A DNA stretch of 64,000 nt from Amorphochlora amoebiformis (lineage: Eukaryota > Cercozoa > Chlorarachniophyceae): the NCBI GenBank assembly GCA_054601695.1, contig BAAHQB010000003.1, forward strand, positions 2,232,001 to 2,296,000. The letters run 5' to 3'. Each line of letters opens with the position of its first letter. Position 1 is the stretch's first letter. Shown here piece by piece: positions 32,200 through 63,700 of the stretch. Made by a program: the position numbers and the translations under genes. The notes beneath the pieces are model-generated. The model ran no database searches and was not told where the DNA came from. It saw only the letters and a program-made list of their open reading frames with translations.

Positions 32200-32650
32200 T
32201 ACCTGAACTCACACATTATTACATTATTCACCAACACAAACTCTTTGTCAACACTCAAACTACAGAAAACACACACATCCTCAACACAAATCCCCTACCT
32301 CATCACACGCATCCTCAACACAACACAAACTCAAATAACTCATCACACACATCCTCAACACAACACAAACTCAACTAACTCATCACACACATCCTCAACA
32401 CAACACAAACTCAACTAACTCATCACACACATCCTCAACACAACACAAACTCAACTAACTCATCACACACATCCTCAACACAACACAAACTCAACTAACT
32501 CATCACACACATCCTCAACACAACACAAACTCAACTAACTCATCACACACATCCTCAACACAACACAAACTCAACGAACTCATCACACACATCCTCATCA
32601 CAACACAAACTCAACGAACTCATCACACACATCCTTAACACAACAAGACA
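32200..32650. repeat. 40-bp satellite array
   Basis: Eight or more nearly perfect 40-bp units containing CATCACACACATCCTCAACA followed by CAACACAAACTCAACTAACT, from about 32300 to 32640. There are no unique spacers. Confidence 0.95.
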
Positions 32651-32689
32651 CACACACTCACAAATACTACACATTTGCATATAATTTAT

Positions 32690-32880
<191 letters not shown>

Positions 32881-32904
32881 TACATAGTATATAAATTTTA
32901 CCAA

Positions 32905-33400
32905 TAGGGAATGTGACCATTGACGGGAAGGAGAACACTCTCTGGCGGCGTAGTGGCCTGGAACCCCAGGAATCACTTCTTTTCAACTCCGAATTAAAAG
33001 TGTATGACAGTTGTGTGAGCAGTCACGTGGAGATCTACGCATGTATATGGAAGTTTGAGCTATGTCGAGGCATGAGCATGTCGAGGCATTCGAATTCAAA
33101 GTGTATGTCGAATTCAAAGTGTATGGCAGGTGTGAGCAGGCATGTGGAGATTTGCGCATGTGCGCGGAAGACTCGGGCTATGTCGAGGCATGAGCATTCG
33201 AGAATTCAAAGCTTTTGACGGCTGTGAGCAGTCATGTGTGGAGATCTGCGCATGTACATGGAATATTTGAGGTATGTTTAGACATGAGCATGTCGAGGCT
33301 TTAGTGTTTGTCGATAAATCATCATATGAGATATGAGCATGCAGAAGATCGAAACCGGGACAAATTGGACGTCTGATGCGAGAATTGGATAGAAACTCCA
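32905..33400. repeat. Degenerate 80-bp tandem repeat
   Basis: Three to four imperfect units containing GTGAGCAG(T/G)CATGTGGAGAT, GCGCATGT and GTCGAGGCATGAGCATGTCG. No gene assigned. Confidence 0.75.
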
Positions 33401-34051
33401 CAAGGAGTCCCAAAGTACTCTTCCGCTGCAATTTGAAACCCAAACCGCGCCCCCTCCCGCCAGCGTACCGGAACATACCCACAAGCCAACAACCACTGTC
33501 AAACTCATCAACAAGGAGGCCCTCGTCCTAAAAGACTTCCGAACATTCCGACCATGCCCGAGCCCCTTCTGCTCATTACCGCTGCAACCGTAACTGCGAC
33601 CAGCATTGCCACCACCACTGCGGCCATCATTAAGATCATCAACAGAACTGGCAATCCCAGCCCGCACGCAACCAACACTCCCAAATCTCTCACTGCCCCC
33701 AACACCTCCAACCCAGCCCCAAACACCAGCGGAAGGGCAGGATATGCTTGAAATGTACGTAGTCCTGGGTATCGTTTCCCTAATCGTGCCTTTGAGTGAG
33801 CCCATAGACGCCCTGTCCACGATTGTCATTCCGACCGCGCCTCTGGGCGCGTGCATATGATCCCGACGCAAGGGCAATATTCTCAAAACTTTCGGCGGGA
33901 CATTGGCGTACTTGAATGTCCTCGGATCTGTCTCCATGAGTGAATGACGGAGCTCCATGATGACGGGCCTGACGTTGACGATGGGCCGGACCCTTTCATC
34001 CACCGCCTGACACGTGTCAGAACACGTGTAAGAAAGCGGGAAGCTTGAACG
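33401..34051. other. GC-rich region open on both strands
   Basis: Both strands are open over several hundred bases. On the minus strand an acceptor-like GTGTCAG near 34014 precedes VDERVRPIVNVRPVIMELRH and following non-repetitive sequence down to about 33770; on the plus strand short frames with hydrophobic content occur. The region probably holds one or more exons, but the strand cannot be decided from composition alone. Confidence 0.35.
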
Positions 34052-36752
<2,701 letters not shown>

Positions 36753-36819
36753 CTCAACACACACATACAACAAAAACAACACCAAACCACCAAACACCCA
36801 CCACTCTCAGACTGCTCTC

Positions 36820-36980
36820 AATTGTGCATTCTCGTGCATTCCCGAGCATTCTCGTGCGTTGTCGTGTATTCTCGTGCATTCTCGTGTATTCTCGTGCATT
36901 CTCGTGCGTTCTCGTGCATTGTTGTGCATTGCGGTCCCGTGCATTGTCGTGCATTGTAATGCATTCTCGTGCATTGTCCT
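36820..36980. repeat. TTCTCGTGCA decamer-type minisatellite
   Basis: About fourteen imperfect TTCTCGTGCA/TTGTCGTGCA units directly before a CCTGTAG acceptor-like site at 36983. Confidence 0.85.
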
Positions 36981-36984
36981 GTAG

Positions 36985-37094
36985 GCCCCTGCTTCGGGCA
37001 TCAAAAAGTGGGTTCCAACCGTCGGTGGTCCGATTGGCAAACATTCGAAAGGACAGACTCTTTGCTCGTCCGCTGCTCAACGACATACACTCCA
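36985..37094 (+). CDS. Candidate isolated exon (unidentified)
   Basis: Between an acceptor (CCTGTAG) and a donor (TCCATG|GTAAAA) lies an open GC-balanced stretch including SGFQPSVVRLANIRKDRLFA then RPLLNDIHSM. It could be an upstream exon of the large RRM gene or of another gene. Phase to neighbours could not be reconciled. Confidence 0.3.
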
Positions 37095-37425
37095 TGGTAA
37101 AACACACCACCTACACTCCATGGTAGCTCAAACACAAGACATACAATTCATGGTAACTCAAGCACACCACATACACTCCATGGTAACTCAAACACACGAC
37201 ATACACTCCATGGCCACTCAAACACACGACAAAACACTCCATGGTAACTCAAACACACCACATACACTCCATGGCCACTCAAACACACCACATACACTCC
37301 ATGGTAACTCAAACACACCACATACACTCCATGGCCACTCAAACACACGACATACACTCCATGGTAACTCAAACACACGACACACACTCCATGGTCACTC
37401 AAACATACCCATACATCCACACCAA
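37085..37425. repeat. 30-bp minisatellite (ACACTCCATGGTAACTCAAA)
   Basis: About eleven units of ACACTCCATGG(T/C)(A/C)ACTCAAAC plus ACACxACAT. The first unit overlaps the donor of the candidate exon at 37094, so exon-intron boundary sequence has been amplified. Confidence 0.9.
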
Positions 37426-37494
37426 CAACCATATTCATTTGTGTACGTATAGTTATGTAATATGTATGTATATATATATATATTTGTATATACG

Positions 37495-37535
<41 letters not shown>

Positions 37536-37609
37536 GTTTACAAATATACATATAAAAATATATTATATTTATGAATGTAATACTTGCATATCAATGTTAA
37601 TTGAAGTAC

Positions 37610-38180
37610 GCAGACACACACACACACACACACACACTCATAGAATTGCAAGCCGCATACGGGATTGCAAGCCAAGGATACGGGCATGGCACAGCATGGC
37701 ATACCATACTATGCATACCATACCATGCATACCATACCATGGCATAGGATACCATACATACCTTTGCATAGCACAGCATACCATAGCATAGCAGAGCTTA
37801 GCATATCATAGCATAGCATAGAATGGCATTTCGTGGTATACCATGGTATGGCATAGCATTGCATAGCATGCCATAGCATAGCATAGCCTGGCATGGCATA
37901 CCCTGGCATGCCATAGGTTGGCATGGCATAGGATGGCATGGCATAGGATGGCATGGGATGGCATGGCATGGCATGGCATAGGATCATACCTTTGCTAAGC
38001 ACAGCATAAAATAGCATAGCATAGCATAGCAGAGAATAACATAGCTTAGATGTGGTGTTTGGATGCGGTGTTTGCATGTGGGGTTTGGAATAGCATGGCA
38101 TAGCATTCAAAACATGGCAGGCATGGCATGGCACACCATGGCATGGCATAGCATGGAATAATCCATAGCACATACAATTG
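37610..38180. repeat. GCATAGCATGGCAT repeat field
   Basis: A field of 5-10 bp words (GCATA, GCATG, GGCAT, CCATA) after a (CA)n run; the minus strand is rich in Met/Pro/Cys codons as a consequence. 38190-38470 is unique with two related 75-bp units (GTGATTGGGAxxTxTGTxATxAATTGTGGCAT). Confidence 0.85.
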
Positions 38181-38479
38181 TGTGCGATAGCATTGCCCTT
38201 CATTGAAATGGGTTGGCAGTGCGATTGGGAACTGTGTCATCAATTGTGGCATTTTCCCATTGTAGCATTTACACCTTGACACTAGTGGCAGTGTGATTGG
38301 GACGTATGTGATGAATTGTGGCATCTTTCCATGATGGCATTCACAGCTTTGGCTTTTCATTGCCATGCTGTGGGCATTCATGCTTTTGAATAGGTTATCA
38401 CCCTGGCATTGATGGTTTTGAATAGGTTATCACCCTGCTTCTCGAGTGCAACCAAACGGGAACAGATGGAAAACCAGGC

Positions 38480-40080
<1,601 letters not shown>

Positions 40081-40088
40081 TATTGCAG

Positions 40089-40146
40089 ATTTGGCGGTAG
40101 GAAAAAGGTGAAAAACAACCAACTCAGAAACGGATCGGCCTGGCAG
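40089..40146 (+). CDS. Candidate micro-exon upstream of the RRM gene
   Basis: Flanked by an acceptor (ATTGCAG) and donor (TGGCAG|GTAAAA), this 58-bp stretch has only one open frame: FGGRKKVKNNQLRNGSAWQ. It probably belongs to the large RRM gene, but the phase of the next exon was not reconciled. Confidence 0.4.
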
Positions 40147-40149
40147 GTA

Positions 40150-40153
40150 AAAC

Positions 40154-40184
<31 letters not shown>

Positions 40185-40218
40185 GTTTTTATATATATAT
40201 AATATAATATATATAAAA

Positions 40219-40256
<38 letters not shown>

Positions 40257-40459
40257 TACACATATATATGAATAGATTTGTTTTGTTTACATTTATATAT
40301 GTATCTCTCTCTCTGTGTGTCCATGGCTGGTCAAACACTACCAATATATATATCTATACTAGTATATATATATATATATTATATATATATATAAATAAAT
40401 ATATATATATATATATGTATTGTTCAAACGCATATATATATATATATATGTACATTTAA

Positions 40460-40513
<54 letters not shown>

Positions 40514-40562
40514 ATGTAAATTTACATATACTAACCGTAATTATATACGATGTATATATATG

Positions 40563-40595
<33 letters not shown>

Positions 40596-40633
40596 GTATA
40601 TATCTAATTATATACGATATACACACACATATA

Positions 40634-40688
<55 letters not shown>

Positions 40689-40765
40689 GTAGTATAAATA
40701 TGAATATATATATGTGTATATACAAATATATTTATATATATATATATATATATAAATACACTTTC
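40150..40765. repeat. (TA)n tracts
   Basis: TA microsatellite around short unique islands; ends directly at SINE copy 1. Confidence 0.9.
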
Positions 40766-41176
40766 TTAGCGCAGTGGTATAATGGATGGTATCCAGAGAT
40801 GGATTGAAGTTCGTTTAGATTATGATTAACTTTGTTCTTACGAATTCAGCAAGATACATGTTGTCTTGTGTGCACGTGATGCTCACGTCAGGTCGATTAT
40901 GATAAACTTTGTTTCCAAGATACGTGGAGGCCCGGTACTACTGGGTACTACACAGCACAACTCGTACTTACCGGTACCCGGTACTACCGGGTACTAGCCG
41001 GGTCTACCCGGTACTACGGGTACTAGCCGGGTCTACCCGGTACTACCGGGAAGGTAATCCGAGCAATCTCCGGGATCTCTAGCGATCTCGGGCATACCCG
41101 TGACAACTCTGTTGCACTATACTGATATCTACTCGTCGAGCCGCATCTATGTGCTATCTATATGGATGCTCTAACA

Positions 41177-41178
<2 letters not shown>
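40766..41178 (+). mobile_element. tRNA-derived SINE, copy 1
   Basis: The head TTAGCGCAGTGGTATAATGG contains a perfect RNA polymerase III A box (TAGCGCAGTGG), and GATTGAAGTTCG about 30 bp on is a degenerate B box. The body shares with copies 2-4 the order: CAAGATACATG, CGTCA-type words, CCCGGTACTACCGG, GGTAATCCGAGCAATCTCCG, ATATCTACTCGTCGAGCCGC and CTATCTATATGGATGCTCTA, followed by a TA tail. This copy has expanded CCGGGTACTA repeats (40930-41050). Confidence 0.75.
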
Positions 41179-41233
<55 letters not shown>

Positions 41234-41389
41234 TATCTAAATGCATATATATATATATATATATACATATGTATTAGTTTCTACATAATATCTTGAGATA
41301 GATATGAAATGCAGTGAATGAAATTTGATATCTATGTTGGTATTGGCAGATCTCTCAAAAACGTCCGGATTACACGATCAAGAAGGTGT

Positions 41390-41840
41390 TGTATCCCTAA
41401 CCCTCCTACCCACCCTCCTACCCCTCAAACCCACACTCCTACCACCCTTCCTACCCCTCCTACCCACCCCTCCTACCCACCCCTCCTACCCCTCCTACCC
41501 CTCCTACCCACCCCTCCCAAATACAAAACCCTAAGACAACCCTAACCCTAACCAAAACCCCGAACCCTAAGACGACCCTAACTCTAACCCTAACCATAAG
41601 TGAAATCTAAACATGTTAATTAGAAAGAGATACACTGGCATTGGGTTAAGCTTATATAGATTTAGCCTATCTTAAGATTGCCTTAATACCCACCCCTCCT
41701 ACGCCTCCTACCCCTCCTACCCCTCCTACCCACCCCTCCTACCCACCCCTCCTACCTACCCTTCCTACCCAGCCCTCCCTACCCTGTCCTCCTACCCACA
41801 CATCCTACCCGGCTCTCCTACCCAGCCTTGCAGCTGCTAA
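41390..41840. repeat. CCTCCTACCCA minisatellite and CCCTAA telomere-like DNA
   Basis: C-rich units (CCTCCTACCCACC) at 41397-41515 and 41690-41830 flank a degenerate telomeric stretch with ACCCTAACCCTAAC words (41520-41605). Confidence 0.85.
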
Positions 41841-42270
41841 TGGATGTTTGCGTTGAATGTGGCGATTGGTATCGTTGGGTGACATTGATCGTGTTTTAAG
41901 GTGTGGACCTCGCTCGGGTTCCAAAATCTGACCGATTTTCTGCTTGCGTTCGACGATCTGTACCTGCATCTGCCGCCATACTCGAGGACGTATCACCTTT
42001 TCCAACCGAACCACAACCTTCCTCCATATTCTATTCATATCGTGCTTCGCTTTATGTCCATACTATGTTCAAAACGATATATCCACATATGATGTTCGTA
42101 GTAAATTCATATTATGTATGTTGACATTATGTTGATATGACTTTTGTACTACGCTTATAGAATGCTCAGGCTATGCTCTTATTCTACTTGCATTGTGTTC
42201 ACTATGCTCATATTATGTTAAGAAAAATGTTCATGTATGTATGTCATGCATGATCGATAAATATGTGTAC
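41841..42270. other. Unique DNA, no gene assigned
   Basis: Moderately balanced sequence, then AT-rich with repeated ATTATGTT/CTATGCTCAT words. Open frames on both strands near 41800-42040 lack splice or homology support. Confidence 0.5.
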
Positions 42271-42715
<445 letters not shown>

Positions 42716-42829
42716 TGAACATGTGGTTATATTTCGTGTTAGCGTTGCGGTATGGATGGTATAATGTAATAGAATTTCATGATTTCATTCATTGAGAGCC
42801 CTCCGCTTGCATTCTGCATCTCCTCTTGG

Positions 42830-43045
42830 GCAATCATTAACATATTAACTTGCTTTGGACTGGACTATGATTAACTTGCTTTCGACTGGACTATAGTTAA
42901 CTTTCTTTGGACTGGAAAAACGGGATGTGTTGGGTTATGATTAACATATTAACTTGCTTGGACTGGACAAACTGGATGTCTTGGTTTATGGTTAACATAT
43001 GAACTTGCTTTTGACTGGAAAACTTGGATGTGCGCTCGGAATATT
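42830..43045. repeat. Degenerate 60-bp repeat (TTAACTTGCTTTxGACTGGA)
   Basis: Five imperfect units containing TTAACTTGCTTTGGACTGGA and variants with AACATATTAACT, probably in an intron of the RRM gene. A TA tract follows at 43085-43258. Confidence 0.8.
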
Positions 43046-43092
43046 CTGAAGCGCTAATACTCTATTACATGTATAAATGTTATATTTTATAT

Positions 43093-43148
<56 letters not shown>

Positions 43149-43198
43149 ATATATATATATGTGTGTGTAAATATATATATATATTATATATATATGTA

Positions 43199-43237
<39 letters not shown>

Positions 43238-43297
43238 AATATATATATATATATATACATTTCGGATTGGTTTTATGTGATGTGAATGTGAATTCAG

Positions 43298-52064
<8,767 letters not shown>

Positions 52065-52405
52065 CCTTAGGATCCAACTGTATATACAACACTAGATAGT
52101 ACCTCACTTCTAGACTTGTTCTAGATCCTAAAGATCTAGTACCTACCTTTAAACGAGATAACAAATGTTACTAGTGTAACGTGACGCATCCGACGGCCAA
52201 ATTCTAGCGAATTAAGCGAATTGTATCGTCAATAAATGCGCAGCGTTTCGCTATGTCCGTAAAAAATTAATGATTATTAACATCAATTTTATGATCAAAA
52301 CTTCTATCTACTCTGTTGACCAATCATCCAAATTGTACATCAAGTACATGTGTACTGCTAATACAACTCATAGCCGACCAAAAAAGAACTTGCTGGGTTA
52401 CCGCA
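52065..52405. other. 3' flank of the RRM gene
   Basis: Unique AT-balanced DNA after the stop codon, with AATAAA-type word at 52233 (possible polyadenylation signal). No gene seen. Confidence 0.5.
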
Positions 52406-52409
52406 TCGG

Positions 52410-52545
52410 GTGAGGGTTAGGGTGCATGATTAGTGTTAGGGTGCCGGGTTAGAGTTAGGGTGCCGGGTTAGGGTTAGGGTTAGGGTTAGGGTTAGGGTGC
52501 CGGGTTAGGGTTAGGGTTAGGATTAGGGTTAGGGTTAGGGTTTAG
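52410..52545 (+). repeat. Interstitial TTAGGG telomere-like array
   Basis: TTAGGG units in runs of up to five, interrupted by GGGTGCCGGGTTAGGG variant units. It begins about 350 bp after the RRM-gene stop. Confidence 0.95.
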
Positions 52546-52589
52546 TTGTCCGTGGTATTCTTCAGTGAAGCACGCGAAGCAACCTGGGA

Positions 52590-52676
52590 AAGAAATCCAC
52601 TCGATATACATATATATATTTATATACATATATATATATATATATATATACATATATCTGGGAAAGAAATCCACTC

Positions 52677-52729
<53 letters not shown>

Positions 52730-52781
52730 TGATTTATTTACTTATGAGATCAACTTTTTAAATATATTTGCATATAATATG

Positions 52782-52819
<38 letters not shown>

Positions 52820-53207
52820 ATATGTATATATATATATATATGAATGTATATATGTATGTGCATATATATATGATATGATGTATATATATATACATATATT
52901 ATACATATACATATACATACATATATATATACACATACATATACATACACATATACACATATGTTACATACACGTATGCATATTCCTTGCAAGACTATCA
53001 TAAATTAAATATATTCGTACATCAGCTCGTCTCTCAAATAAAAACACTAGCAGCCCAAGGCAACCCGCAATCTAACTACTCTAATTACCCTTAATCTCAT
53101 CTAAATGCTGAAACTGAAAGATATTTACACATACATAATAAATAAATATACATACACATATATATATATACATACATATATATATATATATATATATTAA
53201 TATTAAA

Positions 53208-53278
<71 letters not shown>

Positions 53279-53323
53279 ATACATATATATATATATCATA
53301 TTAAATATATATATATATATATC

Positions 53324-53378
<55 letters not shown>

Positions 53379-53380
53379 CA
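52590..53380. repeat. (TA)n blocks with a short duplication
   Basis: GGGAAAGAAATCCACTCGAT occurs twice (52587 and 52660) around a TA tract. Further TA tracts run at 52680-52980 and 53150-53380. Confidence 0.9.
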
Positions 53381-53384
53381 GTAT

Positions 53385-54252
53385 AATGTATGCAGTCGTG
53401 TTACGGTTGGGAGTTGAGGTTTATTTCTGTACTTTTGTTGATGGCTTTGATGAGCTTTATAGCCGTTCGTACAGGCTGTATATGTACAAGAAAATAGAGG
53501 TCGGAAAGTGATGAATGGTGGTAATGTGGTTGGGAGACCGCACGGCTTGCTTCTTCTAATAGTGACGTGATGCGTATTCTTGTATTCGAATGGGCTCGTT
53601 CATTAATTTCACTGTGTTGGTTGCTTTAGTCGAACTCCCTTCCTTTTCATTCGATTGTATTGGTGTTCTACTCGAATGTGTCCGCTCCGTTCTCGTTCTA
53701 GTGTGTTATGTGATTTGCTGGCGTGTCCCATTTTTGTCCAGGTGTCTCGTTCGGTCGTGCGTTTGTGTGGGCATTAGTCTTTTTGCAGTGTCTCAGGGAA
53801 GCTCGGAGCGGGTGACCCGACGCCGACGGAGGGTCATTGCCAAAGACTGTCCGGGGTTTTGTTTTTTGATAAAAAAATGAACTGCTCACTGTCCATGGCG
53901 GGGATTCCGTCAGTGGCCCGTCAGTGGCCCGTCAGTGGCCCGTCAGTGTCATCTAAAACCGTATTTCTAGCAAGTCTCTGAACGTCGCGTGCTTCCAGTC
54001 AAGTTTGTTCAAGTTTGTTCAGAGTTTGTGGTGATTTTGCCCAAATAAAATCAAAAACGAAACAGATCCAAATCTCCTACTTCAGTAACTACACGGGACT
54101 TCCGGAGAGCGGAGGGGAACACAGGGCCAGAGAAAGGCGGCACTTAGTACTCCTGATCTGCAAAAGCTTCTACGTTTGTCAATCCCTAAGTAGGACCCGT
54201 AGTGTGCTGAGCAAGTTTGACTTGAGTTTTTGAAGGTTTTTCCTCCAATCCA
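53385..54252. other. Intergenic region upstream of the DD3-3 homologue
   Basis: Non-repetitive except for GTGGCCCGTCAGTGGCCCGT triplication near 53910-53950 and CAAGTTTGTT duplication near 54000. A 96-codon hydrophobic frame at 53590-53880 has no supporting feature. The promoter of the downstream gene should lie here. Confidence 0.5.
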
Positions 54253-61326
<7,074 letters not shown>

Positions 61327-61486
61327 TCCTCCAATTTCTACTTCGACCAAAAGCTTAACTAGCTCTAAAAGAGCTTGTGTAATCTAGGTAATGATCAGAA
61401 TATAATAATATCCTACCGTAGTATAGATTGTGCCCGCAGACACAAACTCATTACTACTAGTACTAGTCATAAAGGCGTTGGAGTTA

Positions 61487-61720
61487 GGGTGTCGGGTTAG
61501 GGTTAGGGTTAGGGTTAGGGTTAGGGTTAGGGTTAGGGTGTCGGGTTAGGGTTAGGGTTAGGGTTAGGGTTAGGGTGTCGGGTTAGGGTGTCGGGTTAGG
61601 GTTAGGGTGTCGGGTTAGGGTTAGGGTTAGGGTGTCGGTTTAGGGTTAGGGTGTCGGGTTAGGGTTAGGGTTAGGGTTAGGGTTAGGGTTAGGGTTAGGG
61701 TTAGGGTTAGGGTTAGGGTC
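61487..61720 (+). repeat. Interstitial TTAGGG telomere-like array
   Basis: About 234 bp of TTAGGG units in runs of up to about ten, interrupted by GGGTGTCGGGTTAGGG variant units. It starts about 160 bp after the DD3-3 stop codon. Confidence 0.95.
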
Positions 61721-61867
61721 TTGGTAGTGACAAAGAGCCCGAAAGAAAACAATAATTTTAGCTTATAGATCACATATTAATGAATACAATGCCAATACCC
61801 AAGAAAAGGGAAAAAGCACTCCCGAAGTCCGGTGATTAGATAATGTCCAGACATGAAAATCTGAATA

Positions 61868-63225
61868 AACAAGAAAAAAATTAATTTTTTCTTTGTTAAG
61901 TTTATATCGTATTTAAAATAGACTATACTGTAATAAAGATATTATGGTATATTTATAAACAAGTAACGATATAAACAATCTACATATATAAACTATTTCA
62001 ATATACCTTTGCGATTCGCCAGTAAATGTTGACATCACACAGAATGATTTGCAACCCTTTATCAGATTTCCTTCTGAACAGTCGAAGAAGTACTTCCATT
62101 AGACCAACATTGGAACCGACATTCGAAGAAAGCAGAGTCATCGGGCGCATCCGATATGCACTCGACACCTTATTTAATAGGGCATCGATCAAAAATTTCC
62201 TCTCTTGTGAGTCGGACATAACCTCCGTCACATTTGTTATACTTGGCTTGAGAGGAACAGACCGGACTTTTAATCTGGTGACGAAAGCCTTTTGAATGTA
62301 GTTCACGTTGTCATACAGACATCCCACTTCCTTCACAAGTGTACCGTCCTTTCGCATGAAGGACGACGTGTAGTCCAAAAACGTTGACTTCAGTTCACGG
62401 AGTTTACCAGTAGAGTATATAGGATGAATGGTAGATATCGGATGTCCGACACCAGCGAAAACGGTCCAAAGTGCAAGTCGGAACGTGGAATCTCCTTTAG
62501 GAACTTGATACGCAAGAGTATTGGAGAAATTATCAACCCACAAGATTGTGGGTTGATATTTGTCCAATTCACGACTGCAGCGTCTTTCCATTTTGACGAG
62601 CTTACGTTGAAAAGTCCGAACGCTCCTTCCAAACCCAAGAGATGCCAATATATGTAGCCCAGACTGTGATAAACCACGGAATCGAAGAGCGAGTCTTATA
62701 TCGTCCAACAATTCATTGAATGAATTGTTACTCATTCCAAAAGCAAGGAGAAGAATGAAAACGAAGGTTCGCATACACCTTTTGATCAAAGGGTTGGCCT
62801 TGTATGTCGAAAACATATGTACACGGAGTTTAGAGAATTGCGAGTTCGTGGACTTTGATCCAAATATCGAAATGAACCAGACGAACAATACCCCACCAAA
62901 CTTGCCTGACACATATAATATAAGTAGTTATCGAAATTATGCATATTGTATTACCTGAATACGCACAGCCGTAATGAGAGGCATACATCATACGTGAGAG
63001 TATATCACTCGTTGTCCCACTTGTGTTGAAATTGTCTTTTATCCTCTGCACGCTCGCTTTTAAACCACGCGGGATCTTGAAATCAATGTCTCGAAAGCTA
63101 GGGCCTTTCCTTTTCTTAACAATATATTACAAGCAAAATTATTTCAGAGATGTTGGTGAAAAGTTGAACATAATTAATCGATTTCGTTGTTTTAACAAAA
63201 AAAAAATTAATTTTTCTCTTGTTAT
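61868..63225. mobile_element. Possible small mobile element bounded by AT-rich inverted repeats
   Basis: ACAAGAAAAAAATTAATTTT with its continuation TTCTTTGTTAA at 61868-61898 is matched in inverted orientation at about 63193-63225 (ACAAGAGAAAAATTAATTTT on the minus strand). The AT-rich gene at 61998-63114 lies between. The repeats are self-complementary and AT-rich, so chance is possible. No target-site duplication identified. Confidence 0.35.
61998..63114 (-). CDS. Unidentified AT-rich gene with a 49-nt intron (mobile-element-like)
   Basis: Exon 63114-62955 (after a GTTAAG acceptor; no ATG in this frame) reads KKRKGPSFRDIDFKIPRG and on to SHYGCAYS. A 49-nt AT-rich intron with GTAATA donor and TGTCAG acceptor follows, then exon 62905-61998. 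Together they make 355 codons plus stop, divisible by three. Features: a hydrophobic helix (CMRTFVFILLLAFGM), LLDDIRLALRFRGLSQSG, ILWVDNFSNTLAYQVPKGDS, FRLALWTVFAGV and the C-terminus IILCDVNIYWRIAKVY. The acidic residues in WVDNFS and LCDVN recall nuclease-type motifs, but I do not recognise the family. Codon usage is clearly more AT-rich than in all neighbouring genes, suggesting a mobile element or a transferred gene. Confidence 0.6.
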
Positions 63226-63700
63226 AAATATTTTGTAAAATATCATATGTATATTACAACCTTAAAACAGATTCATTGTAAACATTGTTGAATAAACATA
63301 GCTCCGTTTAAACAAAAATGACACTTAACAGTTTCCGAAAAAAATTTTCATGCCGAAAAAATTACCCGAAAAATTGTATATTTGCTATGAATTTGGTTGA
63401 AATCTCCAAAAAATATTACACGAGTCACTGTTAAATTGAATGGTTCCAAAAGTGGGGGAGATCGACCTTCGACATATCGGGATGGGTGAGACTGACGCAA
63501 ACCTAGGGACACAAGCATAACAGGGATAGCTGTTCGGTTATGCATACCAAAAACTGTACGGATTTTTTCTATATTACATTGTTGTATGACAACATGATGT
63601 GGATTATTGTTGTCTTTATGGGGGGTGAGGATGTTTTTTGTGCAGTGCTTGTGTTTTCACAGGTCATTCACATTTTTTGTTTTGTATTGAATATGGACAG
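63226..63700. other. Spacer before the last gene
   Basis: AT-rich DNA with a run of CCGAAAAAATT-type words (63335-63375), then balanced DNA with a pyrimidine-rich acceptor region (63670-63700). No gene seen. Confidence 0.5.

Noticed and set aside
32300-32640. CRISPR-like array
   Set aside because: The 40-bp units are contiguous without unique spacers, and the genome is eukaryotic.
33278-34003. A 241-codon minus-strand frame as one complete gene
   Set aside because: Its 3' part runs through low-complexity Gly and repeat sequence; at most the 5' part may be an exon, and the strand is undecided.
40766-40830. A functional tRNA gene at the SINE head
   Set aside because: A and B boxes are there, but no cloverleaf with a proper acceptor stem forms, and the same head occurs four times with a shared body and TA tail.
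53590-53880. A 96-codon hydrophobic frame upstream of the DD3-3 homologue
   Set aside because: Cys/Val/Leu-rich composition follows from TG-rich DNA; no domain, splice signal or start context supports it.
61487-61720. A chromosome end
   Set aside because: The TTAGGG array is followed by more than 2 kb of gene-containing sequence and has variant units, so it is interstitial.
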